From an uncultured bacterium (GTDB lineage Bacteria > Cyanobacteriota > Vampirovibrionia > Gastranaerophilales > Gastranaerophilaceae), in assembly GCA_949298805.1 (NCBI GenBank), contig CASFXY010000001.1:62001-126000 (forward strand): a stretch of DNA of 64,000 nucleotides, read 5' to 3'. Positions 53,308 to 62,668 of this stretch are shown in pieces. Within the stretch, counting starts at the first letter, position 1, and every line of letters starts with the position of its first letter. The position numbers and the translations under genes are program-made. Below the pieces are notes generated by a model. It ran no database searches, was not told the origin of the DNA, and saw nothing but the letters and a program-made list of their open reading frames with translations.

Positions 53308-55036
53308 TTTCTTTGTCTTTGTATTTAAAGATATATATTCTAAATTTCTCTCCAAATGCTGCTTCAAGCGAGTAGTTATTTACAATGTATTTACAAGTTT
53401 TTACACCATAATCCCTACATATATAACTTTTTCCATATTCGGATGTATTTCTGTTTGTAAAAACAATGAATTCAGGTTTTTTTTCAAATATGTCTTTAAT
53501 TATATTATCCTCGCTAAATGTTTCAAAGTCCAGAGGTATAAAACTTGTTTGGTAAAATTCAGTTTTTTTCCCTGTTAAAAAATTAAATATTATACTCTCG
53601 GGCAAAACCATTATTGTTCCGTCTTGTAATGAATGCGCTTTAATATATTTGAGCGTTTCATTAATAGGTTCTGCAAAATTTTCATTTGTTTTAATTTTGC
53701 CGAATTTTGTTTTAATGATTGAATTGTCATTATAAGTTTGGACTGTAGTTTGAAAGGCAAATAATATTGAAAGTATTATTAAATAACCACATAGAACAGT
53801 TTCATATTGTTTTTTTGTGTTATAGATAGCATTATTTTTAAGCAGTTCTTTTATGTAATAAACAAGACATATTAATAACGGCGCAAAGGAATATGTGCCG
53901 TAAAAACTTAAGAGTAATGAATGATAATTTTTAATTGAACATAGTAGCGCAAAAGCAAAAAGTACCAATAATATTATATTTTTCGTATTTTTATATTCTT
54001 TTGCTCTAACATATTTTATCAGCATGGCAAGAAAAATTATTGTACAAATGTAAGGCAGGGTTGCAAAGAAGACTTGTATTATTGTTTGCCTAAATGCAAA
54101 AATATACATGCAAAATAATGATATAAAACCGCTTAATCCGTATTTTATGAGATTATTTCTTTTTCTGATTGCATATAGAAATACCGTAAAATATATCAAA
54201 GAGATTAATAGAGTTGCAATTAAGTTTTTTATATTTGTAAGAAAATTATTCCAGCTAAAAAATACAATGGAAAGGTTCTTATAAAAATAATAAAACGCAT
54301 CGGTATTCATCATTTTTGAAACGTACTGCGAATTTTTTATAATATCAAAAATGCTTATTCCTTGTGTAAAAATAACTAGATATGTTATTAGCGGTATAAT
54401 AGCGGAATAAAAAATAAATTTAATGATTTCCTTTTTCTTGTTTTGCTCTAACAGAACAAAAACTGTCGCTATTATAATAATTACGGGTATAAAATCTATC
54501 TTGCTGACACATATTGCACCCCATAAAACTGCGCAATAGTGCATAAATTTCGCGTTCTTTGTCTGTATGTATTTTATGAGAAAATACAAAATCCATATTG
54601 AAAAAGTCGAGGCAAATACTATTGCGTATGAATATGGAAATATAAAATTAAAAATTGAGGGGTCAAATATTACGCTAAAAATTAACAAAATACATAGAGA
54701 TGTGCTTATAGGCTTTGACAAAAATTCTCTTGAGCATAAATAAACCCCTAAGATATATAATATGCCAAATATACCTCCTATTGAATACAGAAAATCTAAT
54801 TTTGCCGTAAATATTTTAAAAATAAAAGCTAAAAACAGATATGGAAATGCGCCATATATACAAAAAATGTCTTTATATAATAATTTACCCTTTGCTATTG
54901 CAAATGGTATATAAGCCTCTCTGCCGCAGTCAATTATAGGATCGCCGCAACAAGCATAGGTAAGGATATAAACAAGAATATATATTGAAAATATTATTAA
55001 TAAGGGTATTTTTTCTTTTTTTAGGGTTTCTATCAT
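53294..55036 (-). CDS. Polytopic membrane protein, GT-C glycosyltransferase-like
   Basis: 580 residues with about 11 TM helices and a C-terminal soluble domain of about 130 residues. The first extracytoplasmic loop contains DCGREAYIPFAIAKGK and the YKDIFCIYGAFPYLF stretch, typical of ArnT/PMT-like GT-C enzymes (acidic residue plus aromatic run). Would transfer a sugar from a lipid carrier; acceptor unknown. Extended -10 box ends 6 nt before the ATG, so probably leaderless. Confidence 0.72.
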   Translation of the reverse strand: MIETLKKEKIPLLIIFSIYILVYILTYACCGDPIIDCGREAYIPFAIAKGKLLYKDIFCIYGAFPYLFLAFIFKIFTAKLDFLYSIGGIFGILYILGVYLCSREFLSKPISTSLCILLIFSVIFDPSIFNFIFPYSYAIVFASTFSIWILYFLIKYIQTKNAKFMHYCAVLWGAICVSKIDFIPVIIIIATVFVLLEQNKKKEIIKFIFYSAIIPLITYLVIFTQGISIFDIIKNSQYVSKMMNTDAFYYFYKNLSIVFFSWNNFLTNIKNLIATLLISLIYFTVFLYAIRKRNNLIKYGLSGFISLFCMYIFAFRQTIIQVFFATLPYICTIIFLAMLIKYVRAKEYKNTKNIILLVLFAFALLCSIKNYHSLLLSFYGTYSFAPLLICLVYYIKELLKNNAIYNTKKQYETVLCGYLIILSILFAFQTTVQTYNDNSIIKTKFGKIKTNENFAEPINETLKYIKAHSLQDGTIMVLPESIIFNFLTGKKTEFYQTSFIPLDFETFSEDNIIKDIFEKKPEFIVFTNRNTSEYGKSYICRDYGVKTCKYIVNNYSLEAAFGEKFRIYIFKYKDKENEKE

Positions 55037-55042
55037 AAATAT

Positions 55043-55051
55043 TTTATATCA
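55043..55051 (-). promoter_or_regulatory. Extended -10 promoter, leaderless type (GT-C-like gene)
   Basis: TGATATAAA on the minus strand, 6-nt spacer (55037-55042), ATG at 55036. Confidence 0.55.
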
Positions 55052-55122
55052 GCAATGCAATCACATGGCAATTTTTTTACAAAATATTTTTTTATTATTA
55101 TGTGTAATGATGGAGTTTACAA

Positions 55123-55533
55123 ATGCAAACAGTTTTGCCTTCAAGTCTGGATATGGCATCTGCTCAAGTTTTGGGTTTTGATGCAACTGCTTATATAAAT
55201 AATGAGCCTTCAACGCTTCATGAGCGTTTAAATATTCCTAATACAATCAATCAGAGTGATTATTTTATGTCAAATAAGGCTCAAGCACCTAAGAAAAAGA
55301 AAAGTGATGCACTTCCCGTTTTTCTTGCGAGTGCTCTTACTCTTGCCGGTGGGGCAGTTTTGGGTACTAAAGTTTTAAAGGGGAAAATTAAACTTCCGGA
55401 TAATATTAAAATAAAATTGCTTGATACAGGTATAAAAGCATTAAATTTTGGTGAATCTGTATTAAAGAGAGTCAAAAATTCACTTGGAAATATATGCAAT
55501 TTTATTACAAAGCATTTTAAGAAGATTAAATAA
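55123..55533 (+). CDS. Small membrane protein of unknown family
   Basis: 136 residues. The hydrophilic N-terminal ~60 residues end in a Lys run (APKKKKSD), a TM or hydrophobic stretch follows at about 64-84 (VFLASALTLAGGAVLG), then a basic amphipathic C-terminus (LKGKIKLPDNIKIKLLDTG). GGAG precedes the ATG. No recognisable family. Converges with the TPR gene, 1 bp apart. Confidence 0.7.
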   Translation: MQTVLPSSLDMASAQVLGFDATAYINNEPSTLHERLNIPNTINQSDYFMSNKAQAPKKKKSDALPVFLASALTLAGGAVLGTKVLKGKIKLPDNIKIKLLDTGIKALNFGESVLKRVKNSLGNICNFITKHFKKIK

Positions 55534-55534
55534 T

Positions 55535-57181
55535 TTAAACAGGTTGTATCATTTCGCCGTTTAACAATTCAAGGTTGTGCCTTGCTTCTTGATGGTCAGG
55601 CTGAACGGAAAGCGCCTTTTTGTAGTATTCTGTCGCAGATTCTTTGTCGCCTGTCAGTTCATAGGCTAAAGCTAAATTATATATTGTATCTGCATCTTCC
55701 GGTGTTGACTTAAGAATTTCAAGAAATTGTTCTATTGCATTTGCGTATTCTAATTCTTTTGTAAGAGCAATTGCATAAGCTTTTCTTGATTTTATGTCAA
55801 GCGGATTTATGTTGATTGCATCATAAAATGCTGTTTTTGAATTTTTAATGTCGCCTATTTCGTCATAAGCATAACCCAGACCAAAATAATATTTAGACTC
55901 TTGAGGCGAAATAGATATTGCACGCTTAAAATGCCCTATTGCATCTTGGTAGCTTTTTATATCGCAATTGCATCTGCCCAGTTTGTAATAAATTTCCGAG
56001 TTAACTTCATCATATTTCAAACCTTCCATAAACTTGTCAAAAGCTTTATTGTATTCGCCTTGCGCAAATAAATCCATTGCCCATGCCGAAATAATACGTG
56101 AAATATAGTTCCTCAGTATTTCCGTTTGTTCGGCAGGTAAATTGTTAATCAGGTTTTCATACATTTGCACTGCTTTTTCATATTCGCTAAGACTTACGTA
56201 GGCTTGCGCAAGAGTATATGCCAAAGAATCTTCATTGGGAAAATCTGAAATTAGATTTGTTAGTATTTCTATAGCTTCTTCGGCCTGCCCTTTGTGTATT
56301 AAAATCTCACAGTATCTGTTTTGATAATGCAGATAATTTGTGCTTTGCGAGCCTTCAAGGTCAATAAGTTTTCTGTATGATATAAGTGCTTCTTCCCAGT
56401 TTTTTAGGTTAAAATGCATAAGGGCTATTTTTTCAAGCAGTTCAATATTTTCACCTTTGGTTTTGCCCAATTTTTCATAACATTCGAGGCATTTTAGCCA
56501 GTCATTTTTCTTGTAGGCAAGTTCTGCCATTATATTTACTACGTCGGTATCTTCAGGCGTAAGTTCTGCAATCTCCTCATAAGTTTTCAGTGCATCATCC
56601 GTAAAGCCGTCAAGCAAGTAAAGTTGAGCGATTACATGTTTAATTTTTGCAATTTCTTCGTTGTCATCCTCGGCTTCTAAAAGTAGTTTATACATTTTTA
56701 CGGCTTTTTCCGGATATGATATATCTCTGTATAGTTGTGCAAGATTTTTAATTGCAACTATATCTGTTGGATTATTTTTATATATATCTTCATATACATT
56801 CAGTGCTTTTCTTTTATTTCCATCTTCAAGATATATTCTTGCAAGTTCTTCCTTGGTTTCCATATCATTGGGATTTAATTTTAAAACTGCTTCAAGGTGC
56901 ATTGCGGCAAATTTTGTATTGCCTGTATCTATGTATGAACGTATAAGCAGTTTTCTCAGTTCCAGAGAATTGAATTTTTTTGTCAGTTCGTTTTTCAGAA
57001 AACGTTGTAACTCAAGATGCAACCCGTTGTTGTAAAGCTGTTGCGCCCTGCTCAAAACATCGTCAATCGTGAGTTCTTCGGGTTCTTTTTCGTCATTATT
57101 GAGCAAAAATAAAAAATATATCCTAAGTATAATAAATGCAAAGATTATAAGTGCACATATAAGAAGCAGATTAACATTCAT
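55535..57181 (-). CDS. Membrane-anchored TPR protein
   Basis: 548 residues. One N-terminal TM (about 3-28) then about 13 tetratricopeptide repeats of 34 residues filling the rest (for example LAELAYKKNDWLKCLECYEK, YKLGRCNCDIKSYQDAIGH). Similar in layout to LapB/YciM-type scaffold proteins, but the C-terminal rubredoxin Cys pairs of LapB are missing. Probably a scaffold for a membrane complex. A -10-like TATAAT lies 8 nt before the ATG. Confidence 0.85.
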   Translation of the reverse strand: MNVNLLLICALIIFAFIILRIYFLFLLNNDEKEPEELTIDDVLSRAQQLYNNGLHLELQRFLKNELTKKFNSLELRKLLIRSYIDTGNTKFAAMHLEAVLKLNPNDMETKEELARIYLEDGNKRKALNVYEDIYKNNPTDIVAIKNLAQLYRDISYPEKAVKMYKLLLEAEDDNEEIAKIKHVIAQLYLLDGFTDDALKTYEEIAELTPEDTDVVNIMAELAYKKNDWLKCLECYEKLGKTKGENIELLEKIALMHFNLKNWEEALISYRKLIDLEGSQSTNYLHYQNRYCEILIHKGQAEEAIEILTNLISDFPNEDSLAYTLAQAYVSLSEYEKAVQMYENLINNLPAEQTEILRNYISRIISAWAMDLFAQGEYNKAFDKFMEGLKYDEVNSEIYYKLGRCNCDIKSYQDAIGHFKRAISISPQESKYYFGLGYAYDEIGDIKNSKTAFYDAININPLDIKSRKAYAIALTKELEYANAIEQFLEILKSTPEDADTIYNLALAYELTGDKESATEYYKKALSVQPDHQEARHNLELLNGEMIQPV

Positions 57182-57254
57182 AATATATAATTATACATTT
57201 TTTAATCTAAATTCAAATTTTTGTAAATTTCCTTTACATATTTTCAAGTTTTAT

Positions 57255-57260
57255 TATTAT
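57255..57260 (+). promoter_or_regulatory. Possible -10 box, leaderless type
   Basis: TATTAT with a 6-nt spacer to the ATG at 57267, within an AT-rich run, so alternative registers exist. Confidence 0.35.
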
Positions 57261-57266
57261 ATTAAT

Positions 57267-57863
57267 ATGAAGAAGTTATTGGCAACGTTTTGTATCATAT
57301 TTTTCTTTATTTCCATATCGCATGCCGAGGATGATATAATAGATATGGACATGAATTTGATTGATTCACCTTCTTTTTCAGGTAGAAAAGCTGTTACACA
57401 AGAACAGTTTGATAATGCACTTAATCAAAAGCAAAAACAGAGAAGGGGTATTATACAAAAGTTTAGAGATTTTTTAAACAGAAACAAGCCTGAAAACGAC
57501 CCTGTTTTAAAGAGTTTTGAGTCTGATGGTTCGAGTGAGATGGGGATGAGTGCAAAAGAAATCAATTCTTCAAAGCCAAATGTTGTTTTGTCAAGTGATT
57601 TAATCGACTCTTACGGCAAAATTATTCCAAAAGGTCATTATCAAATTTCTTTTTCTGATAATGATGATTCCAAGACAATTAATTTTATACAGGGCGCAAA
57701 TGTTTATGGCACTATAAAGGCAATTGATACCAAGGATAATTGGGAAGAAAATGCAATAATTTATGCACGAATTGTTTATCCTTCGCCAAATGTTGCAAGA
57801 ATTATATTTTCCAATCTTGATGTTTGTGTAGAAGGTTTTGCAAGAATTGCCGAGCCTATTTAA
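57267..57863 (+). CDS. Exported protein of unknown family
   Basis: 198 residues from the ATG at 57267, which opens a signal peptide ([20 protein letters not shown]). An in-frame reading from 57069 runs back through the TPR gene start and is rejected. A basic middle ([20 protein letters not shown]) precedes a beta-rich C-terminus ([20 protein letters not shown]). Likely periplasmic. The last 8 bp overlap pyrG. Confidence 0.75.
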   Translation: MKKLLATFCIIFFFISISHAEDDIIDMDMNLIDSPSFSGRKAVTQEQFDNALNQKQKQRRGIIQKFRDFLNRNKPENDPVLKSFESDGSSEMGMSAKEINSSKPNVVLSSDLIDSYGKIIPKGHYQISFSDNDDSKTINFIQGANVYGTIKAIDTKDNWEENAIIYARIVYPSPNVARIIFSNLDVCVEGFARIAEPI

Positions 57864-59460
57864 GATTTTTAATTGCAGTTTTTATCAAGCCCAAAAAGAG
57901 CGGATGTGCTTGTTCGGGTCTTGATTTGAATTCAGGATGAAATTGACATGCAACAAACCAGTCATTTTTTGGATATTCTACCATTTCACACAAAAGACCG
58001 TCGGGCGATTTCCCGCTTATAACAAGCCCTGCATCTTCAATTATCTTTTTATAGTCATTGTTAAATTCATATCTGTGCCTGTGGCGTTCTGAAATTATCT
58101 TTTTGCCGTATGCCTTTTGAGCTTTTGTAGCGTCTTTCAGATGGCATTCATAGGCACCAAGCCTCATAGTGCCACCATAACCGCCGACATTTTTTTGCTC
58201 TGCCATAAGGTCAATAACTGGATATGGAGTTTTTTCATCAAATTCTGTAGAGTTTGCATTATTTAAGCCTGCCACATTTCTGGCATATTCAATGACCGCA
58301 CATTGCATACCCAAGCATAAACCCAAAAATGGCATGTTATTTTCTCTTGCGTATCTTATTACATTTAACTTGCCTTCAATTCCTCTAAAACCAAAACCAC
58401 CCGGTACAACAAGCGCGTTTACGTCTTTTAAAAGTTCTTTGGCTTTTTCATAGCTTGTGCATTCTTCTGATGCCAACCATTTTATTTTTACCTTTGTATC
58501 ATAAGCGCAGCCGGCATGTTTTAGTGATTCTACTACTGAAATGTATGCATCGTTTAATTCTGTATATTTGCCTGCAAGTGCAACGGTTAATTCTTTTTTG
58601 GGGTGTTTAATTTTATTAACCAATTCTTTCCAGTTGTTTAAGTTTGGTATTTTATTTTTGCTGTTTAAAAGTTTCAATACACTTTGTGCCAGATTTTGAC
58701 TTTCAAGTGCCAAGGGGACTTCATATATGGTATCCATATCGCGGCATTCAATTACACATTCTTTAGAAACCGAACAAAATAGTGCAATTTTGTCTTTTTC
58801 GGACTGCGATACCGGAACTTGTGTTCTTAATACAAGTATTTCAGGTTGTATGCCAAAACTCCTTAGGGTATTTACACTGTGTTGCGAGGGTTTTGTTTTT
58901 AGTTCGCCCGATGTAGGCAGGTAAGGCAAAAGGGTAACATGAATTGATATTGAGTTTCCTATTCCGACTTCAGAGCGAAATTGTCTTATGGCTTCAATAA
59001 AGGGTAAGCCTTCAATGTCCCCTATAGTACCTCCTATTTCGGCAATAAGGAAATTAGGCTTAAATTGATTTGCAACTTTTTGTATTCTGGATTTTATTTC
59101 GTTTGTAATGTGGGGTATTGTTTGAACAGTTGCGCCGAGATATTCGCCCTGACGCTCTTTATTTATTACGGTCTGATATACGCTTCCTGAGGTAACATTA
59201 TTGTATTTGCCGAGTGATGTATTTGTAAATCTTTCATAATGACCTAAATCTAAGTCGGTCTCTGCCCCGTCATCCGTTACAAAAACTTCACCATGTTGAA
59301 ACGGGCTCATTGTTCCGGGGTCAACATTTATATAAGGATCAAACTTTTGGATTGTTACGCTGTACCCCCTTGCCCTGAGAAGATTACCCAAAGAGGCAGC
59401 CACAATGCCTTTGCCCAGAGAGCTAACTACACCGCCCGTTATAAAGATATATTTAGTCAT
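57856..59460 (-). CDS. pyrG: CTP synthase
   Basis: 534 residues. Makes CTP from UTP and glutamine. N-terminal synthase domain with [17 protein letters not shown] (9-25), [18 protein letters not shown] and [12 protein letters not shown]-terminal glutamine amidotransferase with GLCLGMQ (nucleophile Cys) and the HPEF motif. GGGGA precedes the ATG. Second gene after gatC. Confidence 0.98.
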   Translation of the reverse strand: MTKYIFITGGVVSSLGKGIVAASLGNLLRARGYSVTIQKFDPYINVDPGTMSPFQHGEVFVTDDGAETDLDLGHYERFTNTSLGKYNNVTSGSVYQTVINKERQGEYLGATVQTIPHITNEIKSRIQKVANQFKPNFLIAEIGGTIGDIEGLPFIEAIRQFRSEVGIGNSISIHVTLLPYLPTSGELKTKPSQHSVNTLRSFGIQPEILVLRTQVPVSQSEKDKIALFCSVSKECVIECRDMDTIYEVPLALESQNLAQSVLKLLNSKNKIPNLNNWKELVNKIKHPKKELTVALAGKYTELNDAYISVVESLKHAGCAYDTKVKIKWLASEECTSYEKAKELLKDVNALVVPGGFGFRGIEGKLNVIRYARENNMPFLGLCLGMQCAVIEYARNVAGLNNANSTEFDEKTPYPVIDLMAEQKNVGGYGGTMRLGAYECHLKDATKAQKAYGKKIISERHRHRYEFNNDYKKIIEDAGLVISGKSPDGLLCEMVEYPKNDWFVACQFHPEFKSRPEQAHPLFLGLIKTAIKNLK

Positions 59461-59480
59461 TTTGTTTCCCCAAATAAAAT

Positions 59481-59762
59481 CTAGTTAATTTTTGGCACTT
59501 TGAAAAAATCTGATTCAGAATCAGGTGCATTTGCCATTAGTTCTTCACGCGTATTTTCATATTTTACGATATCTTCACGCATAACATTATAAAATTCCAT
59601 TGCATGATTCATTGGCTCTACGCCTGTTGTATCGACTTCATTCATTTGTTCAACATATTTTAAAATGTCACCCAATTGCTTTGAAAATTTAATTTTTTCA
59701 GCTTCGCTGAGTTCAAGTCTTGCCAACTTTGCAACATGTTCCACGTCTTTAATTTCTATCAT
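59481..59762 (-). CDS. gatC: Asp-tRNA(Asn)/Glu-tRNA(Gln) amidotransferase subunit C
   Basis: 93 residues from the ATG at 59762; [20 protein letters not shown] is the standard GatC start and AAGGAA lies 11 nt upstream. A longer reading from 59828 is rejected. GatC clamps GatA and GatB for transamidation of mischarged tRNA. gatA and gatB are not next to it. It is 20 bp upstream of pyrG. Confidence 0.92.
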   Translation of the reverse strand: MIEIKDVEHVAKLARLELSEAEKIKFSKQLGDILKYVEQMNEVDTTGVEPMNHAMEFYNVMREDIVKYENTREELMANAPDSESDFFKVPKIN

Positions 59763-59846
59763 TTGTATTAATTCCTTTGCTGCTGTTAATTTATCAAAAA
59801 AACGCAAATAATGCAAAATATCTTGCAAATAAAGGAATAATTGTAA

Positions 59847-59852
59847 TATAAT
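59847..59852 (+). promoter_or_regulatory. -10 box, leaderless type (first response regulator)
   Basis: TATAAT with a 6-nt spacer to the ATG at 59859. Confidence 0.5.
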
Positions 59853-59858
59853 TTAAAA

Positions 59859-60512
59859 ATGGGTAAGAAATACAACATTCTTATAGTAGAGGACCATGCG
59901 CTTACGCGCTTTGCACTTAAAACTTCATTGAGAGATGCGGAATTTACAGACAATATTTTTGAAGCATCCTGTGCACATGAAGCTTATGAAATGTTAGCAC
60001 TTCATGACATACAACTTGTGATTATGGATTTAGGATTGCCCGGTATTAACGGTGTTAAGGCTACACAAGAAATTAAAAAAATGTATAAGAGAGTAAAGGT
60101 AATTATCCTTACTTCTCATAATGAAGAAGACGAAGTCATTAAGTGCTTAGAGGCGGGAATTAGTGCATATTGCTCAAAAGATATAAAGCCTGACAAGCTT
60201 ATTGAGCTTATACAGGATATTTTAAACGGTAATTTATGGTTTGATTCTACGGTATCCCAATTTGTTTTAAACACAAAACGTAATTCTGTGTTGCAGAAGC
60301 AAAAGCAGGAGGATGATTATAATTTAACAATTAAAGAAAAAAAAGTGCTTTCTTTGCTTGCTGATGGAAATTCAAATCAACAAATTGCAAAAAAATTAAA
60401 TATTTCGGTAAATACCGCAAAGGTTCATGTATGCAATATTTTACAGAAACTTTCCGTTGATGATAGAACACAGGCTGCTATAAAAGCCATTAAAGAAAAT
60501 ATTTTAGGTTAG
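59859..60512 (+). CDS. NarL/FixJ-type response regulator
   Basis: 217 residues. Receiver domain 1-120 with acidic ED at 11-12, phospho-acceptor Asp57, Thr85 and Lys107; LuxR-type HTH at about 150-212 (LTIKEKKVLSLLADGNSNQQ, ISVNTAKVHVCNIL). A DNA-binding response regulator. The next gene, 22 bp later, is another regulator of the same class; no histidine kinase is in the window. Confidence 0.9.
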   Translation: MGKKYNILIVEDHALTRFALKTSLRDAEFTDNIFEASCAHEAYEMLALHDIQLVIMDLGLPGINGVKATQEIKKMYKRVKVIILTSHNEEDEVIKCLEAGISAYCSKDIKPDKLIELIQDILNGNLWFDSTVSQFVLNTKRNSVLQKQKQEDDYNLTIKEKKVLSLLADGNSNQQIAKKLNISVNTAKVHVCNILQKLSVDDRTQAAIKAIKENILG

Positions 60513-60534
60513 AAACTAATAAGGATAGAATTAA

Positions 60535-61164
60535 ATGTCAACTTTAGGTAAAATTTTAATTATTGATGATAATCCAAAACTATTGGAAGATGCACTTCCG
60601 ATGTATGGCTACGATGTTACCGTAGCCACTGACGGTCTTATGGGGTTAAAACTTTTGGCAGAGGATAATTCTTCTTTTGACCTCATTTTGCTTGATGTCG
60701 TCATGCCAAATTTAGATGGATGGGAAACGCTAAAATCTATACGTGAAAATGATAAAACCAAACATATTCCAATAATAATGTTAACTGCTGTTAATGAGGA
60801 TAACAAACAGATTTCAGGTTTAAAGTTTGGTGCTGATGATTATATTACCAAGCCTTTTATATTGCCAAATTTGCTTGCCAGAATTGAAGCTTTGTTGAGA
60901 CGTTCAAAATGGTCCAGTGAAAAAAAACATGCCGGCGCACTTCCTTTTGTGACTTCCGAGCCTATTTCTCCTCTTACATCAAGAGAAAAAGAAATTCTTA
61001 CTCTTGTTGCCAAGGGTGCAAGTAATGCAGATATTGCCGATAAACTCTTTGTTAGAGAAGTTACGGTTAAGACACATCTTAACAGTATCTATAAAAAATT
61101 AAATGTTGATAATCGTGTTCAGGCGGTACTTTTGGCGATACAAACCCAAATTATCGACAGTTAA
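60535..61164 (+). CDS. Response regulator with LuxR-type HTH (second)
   Basis: 209 residues. Receiver 5-120 with DD at 11-12, Asp54, Thr84 and Lys106 in the TKPF motif. The receiver is more OmpR-like (DDYITKPF) but the output is a LuxR/GerE HTH (LTSREKEILTLVAKGASNAD). AAGGAT precedes the ATG. This REC-plus-LuxR mix occurs in cyanobacterial regulators of the Ycf29/TctD group; that link is tentative. Confidence 0.88.
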   Translation: MSTLGKILIIDDNPKLLEDALPMYGYDVTVATDGLMGLKLLAEDNSSFDLILLDVVMPNLDGWETLKSIRENDKTKHIPIIMLTAVNEDNKQISGLKFGADDYITKPFILPNLLARIEALLRRSKWSSEKKHAGALPFVTSEPISPLTSREKEILTLVAKGASNADIADKLFVREVTVKTHLNSIYKKLNVDNRVQAVLLAIQTQIIDS

Positions 61165-61233
61165 ATTTTTTTTACTTGACTAATTAATTATATATCAGAC
61201 AATAATATAACGGGAGTAAAAAGGATATTTGAT

Positions 61234-61764
61234 ATGAAGTCAAAAGATGAAATAATTAGTCTTATTTTGAACAACAAGGATGTATTTGAAAGCTATAAAG
61301 CTTCAAACAGTTCGTTGGATTTAAGCGAATGCGATTTTTCGGCAACCGAGTTATCCGATATTAATTTTTCGGGCATTGATTTTTCTGGTGCCACATTCTC
61401 CGAATGTTCATTGACAAATATTAATTTTAGTAATTGTGACTTAACGGGAGTAAATTTTTCCAGAGCGTCAATTACGGAGTGTGACTTTGCTGAGGCGGTG
61501 TTAAACGGTGCTGACTTTAGTTATTCAAGTGTTACATACACTAATTTTACAGATGCTGATATGGCGGGTTGCATACTAAACGAAGCCGATTTGTCCGACA
61601 GTGATTTTTCTTCAAGTGTAAATATGAGTGCATGCAGGTTTGATGAAGGCACAATATGGCCCGATTCGGATAATCTTCCTGAAGATTTTGACTCTACTTA
61701 CAATTATGACCTTTCTTCTTTACAAGACGAGGAAGATTCTCAAAGTGAAGATTTTGGGTATTAA
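61234..61764 (+). CDS. Pentapeptide-repeat protein
   Basis: 176 residues. About 16 tandem A(D/N)LxX-type repeats (residues 28-130; for example DFSGATFSECSLTNINFSNC), which build a right-handed quadrilateral beta-helix. An acidic C-terminal tail (LQDEEDSQSEDFGY) follows. Role unknown; some members mimic DNA and bind gyrase, but most are structural. Lies after the two response regulators. Confidence 0.88.
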   Translation: MKSKDEIISLILNNKDVFESYKASNSSLDLSECDFSATELSDINFSGIDFSGATFSECSLTNINFSNCDLTGVNFSRASITECDFAEAVLNGADFSYSSVTYTNFTDADMAGCILNEADLSDSDFSSSVNMSACRFDEGTIWPDSDNLPEDFDSTYNYDLSSLQDEEDSQSEDFGY

Positions 61765-61775
61765 ATAAAATCTGT

Positions 61776-61783
61776 GCTATAAA
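61776..61783 (+). promoter_or_regulatory. Extended -10 promoter, leaderless type
   Basis: TGCTATAAA (TG at 61775-61776) with a 6-nt spacer to the ATG at 61790. Confidence 0.5.
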
Positions 61784-61789
61784 GTTATT

Positions 61790-62668
61790 ATGGTTAAAAA
61801 AATTATATGCTGTCTTTTTATATTTGTTTTTTTTGCGCCGTTTGTATTCGGTGCACAAGAGATTAAATTGGAAAATGCAGACGAGCATAAAATAAATTAT
61901 GATGAGCAAGTCCATACGCTAAAGGGCTCTTTGTTTATTAATGATACCGAGCAGGCTCAAATAATTGTTGATAAGCAGCAACAAAGCGACGTTGAGGATT
62001 TAGAAAATCTTTGGAATGCTACCGTTGATTCTAACCCTTTAATAAAATTTTGTTTAAAAAAGCTTGCCATTCCTGAAGAACAGCGCAGAATTCATTCTTC
62101 ACTGCTTTCAAAAAGTGTTAGTGCTCTTTTGAGCGGTGCTGCCATGTTGCCTTCTTTTATGGGCATGCATTATTCGGTTCAATCTGCATCTTTTGCCGCT
62201 GCTCGTCTTGCGAATAATTGGATTAATAAAGATAACTACAAAAAGTTACAGGATGTGCCCTTAACCGATACTGAGGCTATCGAGTTGGCAGCTTTAATTG
62301 AAGATTTGCAAGATGAAATTGTAATAACATATTACAACTACAAGGGCGCGTTAATGCGTTTAAAGGACTGTAGGGCGCAGTTACTTCTTTATAACAAGAA
62401 TTATAATGATGCATTAAAGAAAAATGATAGTCTTGAAATTTCGGTTGCAGCCGCGCAGTGGGAAGAACAGCTTGTTGAGGAGTATACGATAAAGCAAGAT
62501 GTTAAGAAGTATCATTTGATGTTGGAACGTCTTGCAGGTAAAGAAACTACAGAAAATCTTAACGTTGCACAGTATAACTTAAAAACTCAAAATGTTGACT
62601 TAAATGATGTTAACTTTAAAAAACGTGAGATTCCTGTGAATATTGAGGCCTTCAATGCTAAAAAGTAA
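61790..62668 (+). CDS. Exported helical protein, TolC-helix-like (copy A)
   Basis: 292 residues. Signal peptide (MVKKIICCLFIFVFFAPFVFG). Block DVEDLENLWNATVDSN near 70, a small hydrophobic segment near 115-140, then long alpha-helices (about 165-270) that pass EISVAAAQWEEQLVEEYT and end in LMLERLAGKE, reminiscent of the paired helices of TolC-type outer-membrane proteins, but too short for a full TolC and without its duplicated half. A paralogue follows directly. Leaderless promoter predicted. Confidence 0.7.
   Translation: MVKKIICCLFIFVFFAPFVFGAQEIKLENADEHKINYDEQVHTLKGSLFINDTEQAQIIVDKQQQSDVEDLENLWNATVDSNPLIKFCLKKLAIPEEQRRIHSSLLSKSVSALLSGAAMLPSFMGMHYSVQSASFAAARLANNWINKDNYKKLQDVPLTDTEAIELAALIEDLQDEIVITYYNYKGALMRLKDCRAQLLLYNKNYNDALKKNDSLEISVAAAQWEEQLVEEYTIKQDVKKYHLMLERLAGKETTENLNVAQYNLKTQNVDLNDVNFKKREIPVNIEAFNAKK

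Noticed and set aside
57069-57266. 66-codon N-terminal extension of the exported protein at 57267
   Set aside because: It overlaps the TPR gene start and would bury a good signal peptide.
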